Notes: generated by a model not told the origin, from the sequence alone. A stretch of 64,000 nt of DNA from Delphinapterus leucas (GCF_002288925.2 NW_022098001.1:12334557-12398556); one strand, 5' to 3'. Positions 1 through 11,574 are shown, counted from the stretch's first letter. Translations and numbers: made by a program.

Positions 1-341
1 GAGGATAAAAATGACAGAGATATGTATTACATGAAAACTAAAACCTATAAGTAAAAAGTAAAGATTTTACATTGTATAAGCATACATCGAAGTGATTATC
101 ATAAGATTATGGATGAAGAGGTAACTGGATAATGTTTAAAAAGTAAAGGAGAAGTGGTTTCCTTTCCTCTTGGAGAATATGACAAATTACCCAAATACCT
201 ACCTTAACCTCACGACTCATGGACTGACAAGTGGATTTCTGTTTTTAGTATCAGATACAAAGTGCTGGGCTAATTATACTCCTTAGTTCATAGCATACCA
301 TCTTCCTTGGCCTATTCAAGGCAAGTATCTTGTTTTATTTT

Positions 342-577
342 CTTGTTTTTAATTTATTTATTCTCTTTTATCCCCATCTTCATTCCTACCTCCAACCCAT
401 GTCCTGGGTAGGCAACCATTCTAAGATATTTTTTGCTTATATGCCTTCTTGTAAAATGTGAACTATAATTCTGAGTACATGCAAAAATTGTATGTATATG
501 TATGCAACTGTATTATATATGTCACTCTATTTTTTACTTTTATTACCCGGCTTTATACATGTAAGATACATCCATGT

Positions 578-613
<36 letters not shown>

Positions 614-1313
614 CTTTGCTATATATATTAGTCTGCTGCTTCCAACTTCTGCATAACATACCCTGAGGAGCATCTACCACATTTTACATGTCTACTCTCC
701 CAGTGATGGACCTCCAGATGGACACTACCCCCCAAAATTAGGCCATAATAATCATCCTTGTTATGTACCCTTAGGGACCTCTGTGACAATTTCTTTGGGA
801 AATATACTAAGGAAGTGAATTATTTGTTCATTGGGTATGAAAATATATTTAAGTGGGCTAAATATTACCAGTTTGCTCTCCAGAACTGTGGCACCATGCT
901 TCATGCCCACCAATAAATGTATAAGGAAGGGTTCCTATATCACCACAGCATCACCAATGCATTTTACATCTCTGCTGTAAAATGATCTCATTTTTAAAAC
1001 TTTCATTGTTCTGATTGCTAATGAGTTAAGATCTCTTTATACACTTGTTAGCATGCAGGCTTCCTCTTCTTTAAACTGCTTATTCAGAGCCTTTGTCCAT
1101 TTTTCTATTAGGGTTACTGCCTTTTTCTTTTGATTTCCAGTAATTCATAGCCTACATATTAATCTCATAATGATTTTAGACAGTGTTAGTATCTTCTCCC
1201 ATTTTTCCATCTGCTTAACAGCTTTGTGCATGGTATCCTTCATTGAACAGAAATTCTTAATTCTGATGCAATCAAATTCGGTAATGTTTTCATCTTGTGG
1301 TTTGTACTTTTTA
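342..1313 (-). mobile_element. Ancient L1 3'-region remnant
   Basis: The text is L1 3' UTR and ORF2 C-terminal sequence in reverse orientation, for example the blocks around 830-930 (ggatcaaatggtaattc-type region, heavily diverged) and 1080-1110 (gcctttgtccatttttctat-type block). Divergence is high, pointing to an old L1M/L1ME subfamily. The ends are approximate. Confidence 0.6.
581..611. repeat. (TA)n microsatellite
   Basis: An uninterrupted run of about 15 TA units lies inside the old L1 remnant. It is likely length-polymorphic. Confidence 0.95.
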
Positions 1314-1479
1314 AGTTGTGTTTGTGTGAGAGTGTAAGGGCACACAGGAGACAGATGTGGTGGCCCTACTCTTGAGGAAACAGCCAAGAGGAAAACAGAT
1401 ATACCTGCAAGATGTGGGCAGAAAGATCCACCATGAGGCTTGGTGAAGAAGAAGGCTACTGGGAAGGTATGACTTAGGA

Positions 1480-1640
1480 CATGACTCTGCCACATATTAT
1501 ATGCTGTTACCTTGGACAAAGTGCTAAAGCTCCCAGAGCCTGCCATCTGTCAAGTGTGAACAACACCTATCCCAAAAGACAATGTAAGTAAAAGAATCTG
1601 CACAGTCACTAGTGTATAATAGACAGGCTCTCAATAAATG
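1480..1640 (+). repeat. MIR-like SINE remnant
   Basis: The interval has the MIR order: a 'tgactctgccacatattat' block, then 'accttggacaaagtgct', a small-count block, and an end near 'gctctcaataaatgag'. It is strongly diverged and assigned by pattern only. Confidence 0.5.
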
Positions 1641-2379
1641 AGTTCCTTTGCCCCCTTCCTCCTCATTTCCAATCCTGATTTGATGCTGAGAGAGGGAATT
1701 TGCAACCTGTGACATTTTGGAATCAGATCCTTCAGCTGATCCCACACCTCCAAATTCTAAGTATCATCTATGGATACAGGTTCCTAAGAGCACTTCTGCT
1801 CATACTGCAATTAGATATCAGACAAAGATTAAGCCCTGAAAAAAAAAACAAAAAACAAAAAACAGTGAAAATGCTGTTTTCCTGACGAGACCAAAGGAGG
1901 AAAAGATGACAGGTACAAATAACTAATTATCTGATGATGGGACCTTGGGCGTAAATTAGTTAGCATCTCACTAAGAAATGGATCAAAGTATTGGTTGTAG
2001 AATGTCTTCGTTTGGTGGATGTGCTGGGAGTATGCTGGAAGGCTATTTTAGGTTTCCATACGATTAAACCAGTGAGATTTTGGAATAAGCTTAAGCTGTA
2101 GCTTTCTGATCCATGTTGCTGAAGTTTTCAGAAAGAACTGACTGGTAAACAACCTCATTGTGATCTGACTGATGTTTATTTATCCTTCTCTTTCCTATGT
2201 GCCTTCACTTCAGATGCAAACCAAAACTTATTGTTATTTGGATATGACGTAAAGACCTATGGAAATCACATGAGGCTAAAGGAAGCTTGAGTGTAAATAA
2301 GTTTTGTTGTTTTTTTATTAAGTTTTTAAATATCCTTTTCAAATGTGTGATATGTATCACAAATCTACCCATCAGGTCA

Positions 2380-3130
2380 ATAGCTATTTAATATGCATTT
2401 GTATTACATTACTAGGTATAGCACTAAATGAGATACACAGATAAATAAGATGTGGCTTTTACCCCAGAGGAGGTCACAGTTTCTCAGAAGAGATAACCAT
2501 GTGAACAATCAACTACAGTAAACTGTGATCATTGTATAATATAGGCAAACAAAGTGCTATGTGAATGGAGATGAAAGAACAATTACATTTATTTGGGTTT
2601 ACGTTCAAGGCTTTAGAGAAAAGATCCACTTTAAATGAGTCTTTAAAAATGAGCAGGGATTTTCCAAGCAGAGAAGGGTTAGGTTGGGTTGGGATTAGGG
2701 TTGGGTTAGCAGAGCTCCAGGAAGCAGTTTTTAAGTCAAGGAAGTATGAACACGTCCAGGCAAGAGCAGCTAGGACCATGGTGTGTGGCTAGGGAGGAAC
2801 TAGACATAAGCCTAGAAGCACAGCCTGGGGTCACTTTTTTAAAGGTCATAAGAATTTGAACTATATCCTGAACAGTGAAAAGATTTTAAGTAAGGGAGTG
2901 ACATAATGAGATCTATATTTTACAAAGACAATTGAAGCAGCAGTATGGAAATTGATTAAAATGAGACTGGAGTCAGGAGGATCAGTTAGGAAGCGACTGT
3001 AACACTGTAGGCAGGAGATGTTAGGTCCTCAACTCTGATGTGAGAGTGAGAATAGAAAACTGGAGTCATCTGACATTTCAGTCTTGGTGACCAACGGAAT
3101 GTTGGAGTGAGATAAATGGAAAGACTCAAT
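2380..3130 (+). repeat. Ancient mammalian interspersed repeat, family not named
   Basis: Phrases such as 'gaactatatcctgaacagtg', 'gggagtgacataatgagatc' and 'tcagttaggaagcgactgta' recur across mammalian genomes as part of a very old dispersed repeat. I cannot name the family with confidence. The same family may continue after the MER20-like insertion, at about 3425-3640. Open frames here are a chance result and resemble no protein. Confidence 0.35.
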
Positions 3131-3190
3131 CGTTCAATGAATATCTCTCAAAACTTTTCTGTGTATGAAACATTATGTTAAGAGCTAGGG

Positions 3191-3415
3191 CAGAGTTTCT
3201 CAACTTCAGCACTACTGGCATTTTAGAATGGATAATTATTTGATGTGGGGGAAGGGGAAGGCTGTTCTGTACACTGTGGGATGTTTAGCAATATTCCTGA
3301 CCTCCACCCACTAAAGGCAAGTAGCACCCCCTCTCAGTCATGACCATCAGAAATGTGTCCAGACATTGCCAAATTTCCTCTAGGGAGCAAAATTATCACC
3401 AGTTGAGAACCACTG
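3191..3415. mobile_element. hAT-Charlie non-autonomous element, MER20-like
   Basis: The element runs from 'cagagtttctcaac' to 'gttgagaaccactg', so the ends are CAG...CTG terminal inverted repeats of the hAT type. Internal landmarks fit MER20, including 'tgggatgtttagcaatattc' and 'gtgtccagacattgccaaat'. The length, about 225 bp, is near full length for the family. I could not find a clean 8-bp target duplication, as expected for an old copy. Confidence 0.75.
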
Positions 3416-4059
3416 AAACTGGGATCTCTGATTCTGAGAGGCTTATTATCTGTAGAGAAATGCTTATGACATAAGCAAGTATAGGGCACAAGAAAAGCAG
3501 AAAGGAGGAAGTTGTCAATACTTCCTTGGGGATGAGCAAGCATAGGAAATGTCTCCATAGAAGAGGAGACATTCAAGCTGAATCCTTAAATAAGGGCATT
3601 CCTGACAGGGGACAAAAACATGAAAGCAAGATACCATATCAGATACTAGCAGAATTTCGAGGCTCTGAGCCTGAGCTCTTGGCGGTTGGCAATGTCATTA
3701 ATGAATATGAGAAACACAGACAAGATGCTGAATTTGTGGGGCTTGCAGGACATCCAGTAGTCCTTGGAAATGCAAGTAGGAAGTCTTCTCCCAGCTCTCC
3801 ACAGAGAGCTCACAGAGCCCTAACCCGGGCACACAAGTAAACTAATACACACTGTAATACTCAAGTCTAGAATTGGAAAGTTTAAAAAATTCGCTCTGGT
3901 TACATAAGGAATCTGCTCCATAGCACATGCCTAGGAGAATACTGCTCTTGCGATCTTGTGATCATCTTCACTGATCCCTTGTGGATTCTCAGAAAAACCA
4001 CAGCCTTTCTAATCTAGAAAGATGTTACAGATTCATTTGCCAGCCATCTCTCATTTTAT

Positions 4060-4145
4060 AGGTGACAAAATTAAGGCCCATAGAGATTAAATGACTGGGC
4101 CAGAGTCACACAACTAGTAGGTGGCTAAACCAAGGATATGACATG
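4060..4145 (-). repeat. MIR core fragment
   Basis: The block 'ggtgacaaaattaaggccc' followed by 'actgggccagagtcacacaa' is the MIR core read on the reverse strand. It is short and diverged. Confidence 0.65.
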
Positions 4146-4654
4146 GGTTTCCTGGGAGATGAGATCTGCACCTGTACCTAGAGGTCCCTTTATGCAGACT
4201 TTACCCTATCTCCTGTGGGAATTTTTCCACAGCTGGTCCAGCCTAACTCTCCAGTCTCCTTAGAGCTTAAAATAGCCCAGTTGCCAGACAGCTGTTTATC
4301 TACCTTGAGTTCCATGGAATGAAGAATGGGGTGAAAGTGAGTCTTGGGACACCACAATAGATTCCAGTGAGTAAAATTCACTTCCCCTGGGTTTTTAAGG
4401 GCCCAGGAGCAATCTGTAACTTGGCTCAGCTTTCCCAGGCAGAGAGCCAGGGAAGAGCAGGCCCAGTTACAGAAACAAGAAATGAGGATACAAAAGAAAG
4501 GAAAATGAGAAAAAATGTCCAAAGGTACGGATACCAGTATCACCTGCAGTATAAGTACCAGCAACTTTTGAGACAGATCTGCTTCAGTCAAATGGATAAA
4601 AAGGGGAATCTTATAAATGAAAATAACATGAAAATATCTGTATGTGAGGCGATA

Positions 4655-4795
4655 TAGTCTAATGACTAAAAGCACAAAGTCTGGAGTTTGACAGTGGTTC
4701 ACACCTGAACTTGGTCTCTCACTAGCTGTGTAACCCTGGGCAAATTACCTAATCTCTTGTAGTCTGGTTTTCTCATTTGTTAAAATCAAAACATA
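4655..4795 (+). repeat. MIR SINE remnant
   Basis: The tRNA-like head block ('tagtctaatgactaaaagca') leads into 'ctagctgtgtaaccctgggc' and 'caaattacctaatctcttgt', the standard forward MIR order. Confidence 0.8.
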
Positions 4796-4904
4796 ACAAA
4801 ACAAACAAACAAATAAAGATATTGATAGTTAGGAGGGCTAAAAAGGAAATAAATATGTATGTATGCTGGTGTCTAACACAGATGAGTAACAACAGAAGGC
4901 AATT

Positions 4905-7900
4905 AAACAAACTCCTGGTTGACAATATAGAACCCAAGCTGAGGGGTCCCTAACAGCTTAGAGGACTCTACCACCTATTCACACAGCCTCAGAGAGACCA
5001 AAACTAGCCGTCCCAGTGGTACTTCCAGAATGGTACAGTGAGAAACTTGGCAGATCTTCCTCCCTACAAAACATTTAACTGGGAAAAAATATTTTTAAAA
5101 AATCACTTACAGTCTCTCAAAACTGTCCTAAGGGCATACAGCAAGCGGAGAAACATTCATTCAAGAAAATATACTAAATTTAAGTTAGAATAATGAGAGT
5201 CTGTAGCATTTGGCCATCACCTGCTTCCTTCTCCCATCCCCAACTGCACGTTATAGAAACTCTATTATGGCCACTCCACTCCAAGAGGACTAGGTCCCCA
5301 TTCCTCTACTCAGCCCCTACTTGTATGGTGGAAGTCCTACCCCAAGTAAAGCCATGAGAAAACTGGGACCCTGATCACTGCTATCTTAGCTCATTCATAG
5401 GCAGAGGTCTCATGCTGGGAGAGGCAAGCTGAAAAGACCAGTAGCTACCACCATCCCCTTCTAGCACCTGCCAGGGATATCACTCTGGGGAAGCAGGCCA
5501 CTATCACTATGCCTAGCTCCTGGGAACTCCCAGGGAAGAGGCAACCCAGGAGGATGAAGAGCTTTGCGGTTCTTAACCAGGGTAGTGACTTTATTTGGAA
5601 CAGAACATAGAGAATCCCATGCCTAAGGGTGTTGTTGGAAACGATGGAGAGCTTGGTAGAGAACAAGTTAGGGGGTACTGGTAGCTTTATGATACTGCTA
5701 ACAACAAGCAAAATGGCAGAACAATCAGAAGTTTAACAAAAAGAAACAGGGAGGAAAAAGCGACCAAGAAAAACCCTCCCTGGATCACAATAAACCCTGG
5801 GGGTTGGGAAGGCTATCCACATGGTCCTACTTAGGAACAATCAAAAACCGGACATGGGTCAGATTGAAAACATTTTCCAAGCTGCACACAGATCCATCAA
5901 CAAAGGGCAGAAGCCTTACAGGCACAAGAGGCTTAAGCACAACCTCTAACCAAATACTGGCTGAAAAATACGCTATTCTGACACAGGGGAAAATATTATT
6001 AAGCTAGGCTTAATAGATAGATTGATACAGATTATGCAATCTGAAGAACAGAGAGAAAAAAGTGGAGAACAATGAGCAGAGCCTCAGAGAAATGTGGGAC
6101 ACCTTTAAGTGCACCAACATACTCATAATGGAAGCACCAGAAGGAAAAGAGAACAAAACAGGGATAGAAAATATATTCATAGTAAAAAAAAGCTGAAAAC
6201 TTCCCGAATTGATGAAAAACATTAATCTATACATGAAGCTCAACAACCTCTAAGCAAGATAAAAGCAAAGAAATTCCCACCTACATATGTCAAAATTAAA
6301 ATGTTGAAAACGAAAAATAAAGAAAAAAATCTTGAAATCACTAAGAGCAAAATGACTTGTCACAGGAGCATACCTCATTTTATTGTGCTTTGCAGATACT
6401 GTGTTTTTTACCAATTGAAGGTTGTGGCAACCCTGTGTTCAGAAAGTCTGTTGGTGCCATTTTCCCAACAGCATTATTTCTTATTTAAGGTATGTACATT
6501 GTTTTAGACATACCGCTATTACACACTTAATAAACTATGGTATAGTGTAAACATAACTTCTATAAGCACTCGGAAACCAAAAAATTCATGTGACTCGCTT
6601 TACTGCAATACTCACTGTATTACAGTGGTCTGGAACCAAACCAAATATCTCCAAGGTATGCCTGTACAGGGGAATTCCAGTAATATTAACAGCTAACTTC
6701 TCATCAGAAACAATGGAAGCCAGAGGACAATGGAATGACAAATTCAATGTGTTGGAAGTAAAAAGCTGTGAATCAAGAATCTTATAACCAGTAAAACTGT
6801 GTTTCAAAAATGAAGATTAAATAAGGAACTAAATATGGATGAAAGCTTAGAGAATTCTCTGCTAGTGGACTGGCTTTGAAAAACAAAGAAACTAAAGAGA
6901 GTTCTTCAGGCAGAAAGCAAATGACACCAAACAATAATTTGAATCCTTATCCTCACAAAAATAAAAATAATTGTTAGTGGATACTATAAATAACTGTATG
7001 CCAAAAAAATTACATAATTTATATAAAATTAATAAATTCCTAGAAAGACACAAACTACTAAAACTGACTCAAAAAGAAATAGAAAATCTGAATAGATCTA
7101 TACCAAGGAAAAATATTGAAGTAATAATTAACAATCTTCCCACAAAGAAAATCCCAGAACCAGATGGCTTCACTAGTGAATGCTACCAAAAACTTAAAAG
7201 AATTAATACCAATCTTTCACAAACTCTTCTGAGAAACAGAAGACAACATAATACTTTTCAACTTATTCTTTGAGGCCAGAATTACCCTGATACCAAACCA
7301 GACAAAGACATCACACAAAAAAAATAAAACTACAGGCCAATATCCCTTATGAATATACATGTAAAACTGCTCAACGAAATACTAGTAAACTGAATTCAGT
7401 AACATATAAAAAAAGATTATACACCATAACCAAATGGGATTTATCCCAGGAATGCACGGTTGGTTTAACATCTGAAAATCAATTAATGAAATACATCCAG
7501 TTCAATGGGGAAAGAATAGTCTTTGCAACAAATGATGCAGAGACAACTGAATGACCACAGCAAAAGAAAAAAGTTGGACTCCTACCTCACACCTAAAATT
7601 AACTCACAGACCTAAATATAAGAGCTAAAATTATAAAACTCTTGGAAGAATAAATAAAACTCTTAGGAATAATCTTTGTGACATTGGTTTAGGCAATGGT
7701 TTCTTAGATATAACACCAAAAGCACAAGCAACAGAAAAAAAATTAGATAAATTGTGCTAATTCAAAATTAAAGACATTTCTGCAGCAAATACTACCATCG
7801 AGAAAGTTTTAAAAAAAAATCCATAGAATGGGAAAGAACCTTAGTAAATCACGCTGATAAGAGACTTCCAACCAGAATACATGAAGAGCTTTCACAATTC

Positions 7901-8754
7901 AATAATAAAAATTCATATAGCACAGTTAAAAACTGGCCAAAGGATGTGAGTATACATTTCTCTGAAAAAGATACACAAATGGCAAATAAGAACATGGAAG
8001 GATGCTCAACATCATTAGTCATTAGAGAAGTGCAAATAAAAACCACAATGAATATCACGTCATACCCACTAGGGCAGCTGTAACCAAAAAGACGGATAAC
8101 AAGTGTTGACAAGTATGCGTAAAAATTAGAAAACATCAGTGAAAATGTACAATGGTCCAGTCACTTTGGAAAACAGTTTGGCAGTTCCTCTGAAGGTTAA
8201 ACACAGAGTTATTATATAACCAAGCAATTCCACTCCTCGGTACATATCCAAGAGAAATGAAAATATATGTACATACAAAGACTTATGCATGGATGTTTAT
8301 AGCAGCATTATTCATAATAGCCAAAAGGTGGGAAAAAAAAACAAATGTTCATCAGCTGATCAACGGATAACTAAAATACGGTATATCTGTAAAATGGGAA
8401 ATTATTCAACAATAAAAATGAATTAAGCACTGATACATGCTACAACATGCTACATGAAAGAAGCCAGTCACAAAAGAAAATATAGTGTATTATTTCATTC
8501 ACGTGAAATATGCAGAATAGGCAAAATCCCTAAAGACAGAAAGCAAATTAGTGGCTACCTAGGGCTTAGGAGGGTGGTAGGAAAGGGATGGAGCATAACT
8601 GCTAATGAATATAAAGCTTCTTTTGGGGGTGACGAAATGTTCTCTGATTAGATAGTGATGGTGGTTGCACAATTCTATGAGTATATTAAAAACCACTGAC
8701 GTGCACGTTTCAAATGGGTGAATATTATGGTATGTGAATTATATCTCAATAAAG
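4905..8754 (+). mobile_element. Old L1 (L1M-type), forward, interrupted
   Basis: This is a degraded L1 in forward orientation. 5'-region and ORF1-like text occupies about 5100-6900. ORF2 reverse-transcriptase text follows (about 6970-7540), including a recognisable 'P..DGFTSECYQKL' stretch near 7155-7200. C-terminal ORF2 and 3' UTR text then runs to an 'aataaag' near 8749-8754. It is interrupted by a Tigger1 derivative (6363-6664) and ends against a SINE. Many stops and frameshifts rule out function. The 5' boundary is uncertain, and parts could be separate insertions. Confidence 0.65.
6363..6664 (+). mobile_element. Tigger1-derived internally deleted DNA transposon
   Basis: The left end (diverged CAGGCATACCTC-type terminus) and the right end ('tctccaaggtatgcctg') are Tigger1 termini. 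The 5' about 120 bp joins directly to the 3' about 180 bp, with the whole transposase region missing. A TA follows the right end at 6665-6666. The left flank reads CA where TA is expected, explainable by one T-to-C change. The element sits inside the old forward L1. Internally deleted Tigger copies of this kind could only move by using transposase supplied by full copies. Confidence 0.85.
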
Positions 8755-8891
8755 TGTTTTGTTTTGGGGGGTTTTTTGGCTGGGCCGTGAGGCATGTGGG
8801 ATCTTAGTTCTCTGACCAGGGATTGAACTGTCCCGTACCCCCTGCAGTGGAAGTGCGCAGTCTTAACCACTGGACCCCCAGAGAAGTCCCG
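8755..8891 (-). mobile_element. tRNA-derived SINE (CHR-1-like), reverse, with 14-bp TSD
   Basis: A reverse-oriented short SINE with 'ggctgggccgtgaggcatgt' and 'cactggacccccagagaagt' landmarks. It is flanked by perfect 14-bp copies of atatctcaataaag at 8741-8754 and 8892-8905. The duplicated target is the polyadenylation-signal region of the old L1. Confidence 0.9.
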
Positions 8892-9023
8892 ATATCTCAA
8901 TAAAGATGTTTTTAAAAAGCTGACCATCTGCTTCTCTACTGGGTGTTTCTCTTGGCTTTAGAGAAGGCCAAAAGTTTCTATAAACTTTTTAAAGAAGCTC
9001 AACTAGCTTTTTTTGATAAACTA

Positions 9024-9263
9024 AAGTTGACCCTTGAACAATGCAGGTTTTAACTGCACAGGTCCACTTACACGTGGATTTTTTTTCAACAGTAAATACA
9101 ACAGTACTACGTGATCTACGGCTAGTGAATATGCAGATGCAGAAACTCACGGATACAGAAGAAGCAAACAGTATAGATGGAGGGCTGACTGTAAGTTATA
9201 TACGGATTTTCAACTGCGTGGAGGGTTGGTGCCCCAACTCTCACGTTGTTCAAGGACCAACTG
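9024..9263 (+). mobile_element. MER2-like TcMar-Tigger element
   Basis: It starts 'aagttgacccttgaaca' and ends 'gttcaaggaccaactg', giving the terminal inverted repeats of the MER2 group (CAGTTGACCC type, first base changed). TA dinucleotides lie on both sides, at 9022-9023 and 9264-9265, as expected for mariner/Tigger target duplication. It is about 240 bp with no coding capacity. Confidence 0.8.
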
Positions 9264-9908
9264 TAGTTCCTTTGCCATAGGAATATAGTCTGTGAATACA
9301 TGCACAGTCCATGAATAGTCGAATACCAACTGATAGCTCACTGTTGACTGGTTTTATATCCCTGATCTAAGCATTTACATTGTCTGATGCGGCTGAGCCA
9401 GAGTGCTGATAAGTAAAGATAGAACTCCACCCTAGACAACCCCTTGCATTAGAGACCTCAGGTTCTGTAAAAATAATTGCCTCAAATCAATTCAATGTGC
9501 AAGGCTCTGTCCCATATTTCATTAATTCTAAGAAATTCTGTACACTGAGGCCACTTGGAAGAAGCCATAGTTTTTATAACCTATTTACATATATCTCAAT
9601 TCTCTACAGAATGATACTAATGTTATATACTAGATAGAAATTATTAAGTGATACAGTTCATAAGTATCATGGACCAATAGCTGTAGATGCTTCATTTTAA
9701 AAAGTGACGCTTTCAGAAAAGAAAGAGAGGAAAAAAAGGAAGAAAAAAGGAGTATAAGAGTAAAGAACTCAAGCCAATGGAATGCAAAATGATTATATCT
9801 TCCTCTTTATCACCCAGTTATAATATGAATCATGCACACTATAATCAGTTATGTCACATGGCATTAGTTTTAACAAAGAACACAGCAAATTGACTTGAAA
9901 AGGCAAAA

Positions 9909-9917
9909 TAATACCTT
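9909..9917 (-). other. CPQ: 5' splice site (donor) of the CPQ exon
   Basis: On the minus strand the junction reads CAGAAG|GTATTA, with the GT at 9914-9913. The exon stops after the first base of codon 145, a phase-1 intron, so the open frame continuing to 9793 is intronic read-through and not protein. Confidence 0.9.
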
Positions 9918-10347
9918 CTGGGGGCGTCCCAATGCTGCTGCCAAGACCCAAAACTGCCATCTTGTGAATTCTCGGCTCCAGCATCACAGCAGATTCTTCT
10001 CCCCTTTCCCAGTGGGGTATTTTGACAGGCTCCAGGTGGACATTCTCCAGCCCATCTTCCTGCAGGTTTTGGTGCATGATTTGGATGGCTTTTTCTAGGC
10101 TCTTGGAACCACTGAGCCTGGGTCCAACAGTGTCAACCAGAAGTGCCAATCGCTCATAGGATCTGTTCCGGGCTTTCCCATAAACAGCAAGGTTGATGAT
10201 CGCTTTAGCAACATCTCCATAGCGGGCTATTTCTTCTTTTATTTCTTGAAAAGTCCTCTGAGAGATGCCATTCCCATAGACAGCTTTCCCAGAGTTCAGG
10301 GGTAAAAAGTGAACAACACCAACAAATACGAAGACATGGAACTTCAT
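9915..10347 (-). CDS. CPQ: Carboxypeptidase Q, first coding exon (partial CDS)
   Basis: This exon encodes residues 1-144 and one base of codon 145 of carboxypeptidase Q, a secreted and lysosomal M28-family zinc dipeptidase (also called plasma glutamate carboxypeptidase) that releases amino acids from small peptides. Residues 1-20 form a hydrophobic signal peptide (MKFHVFVFVGVVHFLPLNSG). A propeptide-like segment follows. Highly conserved family text then appears, including residues 48-56 (AIINLAVYG), 71-80 (VDTVGPRLSG) and 135-144 (LGSSIGTPPE). Asn61 in NRS is a likely N-glycosylation site. The start ATG (10347-10345) gives a complete signal peptide and lies just inside the exon. No frameshift or stop is present. 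The zinc ligands and catalytic residues are in later exons, outside the window. The human protein is about 472 residues, so about 30% is seen here. Confidence 0.97.
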
Positions 10348-10374
10348 TTTTTTTTCCCAGTCTGTTTTCTTCCT
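10348..10374 (-). other. CPQ: CPQ exon 5' UTR part and 3' splice site (acceptor)
   Basis: Upstream of the ATG the minus strand shows a run of nine A's, then two possible AG acceptors. One is 'gattattttag' (AG at 10374-10373, exon from 10372). The other is 'agaaaacag' (AG at 10363-10362, exon from 10361). The first has the better pyrimidine tract ('atttcttacttacctag' lies upstream). The coding part is unaffected by the choice. The upstream non-coding exon and promoter are not in the window. Confidence 0.6.
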
Positions 10375-10699
10375 AAAATAATCTAGGTAAGTAAGAAATA
10401 TGTGTTAGGGGAAAAGAATCTCACAGCTATCTGCCCATAACCCAGGGACTGCTTTTCAAACAGGATTCCCCTTCCCTTCTCAACTGTTGCCCAATTTCTA
10501 CCATCAAATTCAGGCACCATAACTCCCAGGAATGAAGAAGAAAAGAGGCAATGATTGGCCTTATTGACAAGGTAACATGTATTAAAACCACAAAATCACA
10601 TGTTACCTAGCAATCAGTTTAAAATATGCTAAAAGATTAAAATAAGAAGATAACTAGGAAAGAGAGGAAGAAATAGAGGTAGCAGTGATAGGGCTAGGG

Positions 10700-10860
10700 C
10701 AGTGTTACCCCTTCTTCTAAACACAGTATGATCCAAATGTTTCAGAGTTCCCTCTACCTGATATGCTCTCTCCTGTTTGCCTATTGAACTTATCCTTCGA
10801 GGCCCTTTCAGAGACGTCATCTCTTCTTGACGCTCTCCCTAACCCCAACCCTTCCACATT
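10700..10860 (+). repeat. L2 3'-region fragment
   Basis: The text around 'ccctttcagagacgtcatct' and 'ttgacgctctccctaacccc' resembles the L2 3' region (the 'cacctcctccgtgaagccttcc' block). It is diverged and short. Confidence 0.45.
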
Positions 10861-10975
10861 TAATCCTCACAACAGTTCTATGAAACAGTTTCTTTTTATT
10901 GCCTTCATTTTAGAACTGAGGATCCTGGGGTAGTGAGAGATTAAGTAACTTGCCAAAGACACACAAAGGCTTTCC
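10860..10975 (-). repeat. MIR remnant
   Basis: The blocks 'aatcctcacaacagttctat' and 'actgaggatcctggggtagt' then 'agtaacttgccaaagacac' are the MIR core and flank read in reverse. Confidence 0.75.
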
Positions 10976-11108
10976 AGCCCTAGAGACCACGCTGTAAACA
11001 GTGCTAAAAGTATGTTTGTGGACCCATGCCAGTCCACAATTGTTTTTCACAAGTCCACGAAAGACAAACACAAAGATTAAGAGTAAACATATTCAGTAAT
11101 GTGCAACA

Positions 11109-11285
11109 CAGTAGCCAATAGTCCAATGTGGTTATTACAATTTAAATTAAATCATCAGCTTCTCAGCCATACTAGCTGCATTTCAAATGCTCAATGGCCA
11201 CATGGGCTAGTGGCTGTTGTATTGGGCAGCACAGAAAGAACATTTCTATCATCATAGAAAGTTCTGTTGAATAGCACTGGCTTAG
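11109..11285. mobile_element. Short hAT element (MER3-like)
   Basis: The text around 'agctgcatttcaaatgctca', 'atggccacatgggctagtgg' and 'gaaagttctgttgaatagca' matches the family whose consensus repeats 'agccacatgtggctagtggc'. It is a non-autonomous DNA element, probably MER3. Family choice is tentative. Confidence 0.65.
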
Positions 11286-11574
11286 ACAGATAACTGACAG
11301 AACAACTATACATCTGTCAAATCTAACGACTAAAAAATGATGCTTCGTTTTACTTTTCTACTTCACTATTATATTTTTCAGAAGCATCAGTCTGCAACAA
11401 ATTCTAAATTTAAAAATCTGGTCCTTCACCACAGATAAATAATTTGAGAAGCACGGTCATAAACTACTATATAAGTATAAACTCCAAATTCAGGCAGCAT
11501 ACAAGGCCTTTCAAAATATGGTTCCAACAACCACTTCAACCTCATCTCTCTACCTGCCCCTCTAGAGTGAACAC

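Larger units (their letters stand above)
1..9914 (-). other. CPQ: CPQ intron following the first coding exon (partial)
   Basis: This is the intron that begins at the GT donor at 9913-9914 on the minus strand and runs out of the window at position 1. The next coding exon is not visible here. The contents are old L1, MIR, hAT and Tigger remnants, listed separately. No open reading frame in this stretch resembles a conserved protein. Stretches 1-340, 1640-2380 and 9270-9790 show nothing I can name. Confidence 0.8.

Noticed and set aside
2684..2710. TTAGGG-like text suggesting an interstitial telomere tract
   Set aside because: Only a few imperfect ggttag/gggttg units in about 35 bp, inside an old repeat. 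Too short and irregular.
6971..7273. A 100-residue frame resembling reverse transcriptase
   Set aside because: It is a degraded L1 ORF2 piece within the old forward L1, not an independent gene.
9793..9914. Continuation of the CPQ open frame for about 40 codons past residue 144
   Set aside because: A strong GT donor lies at 9914-9913 and the added residues do not resemble carboxypeptidase Q. It is intronic read-through.
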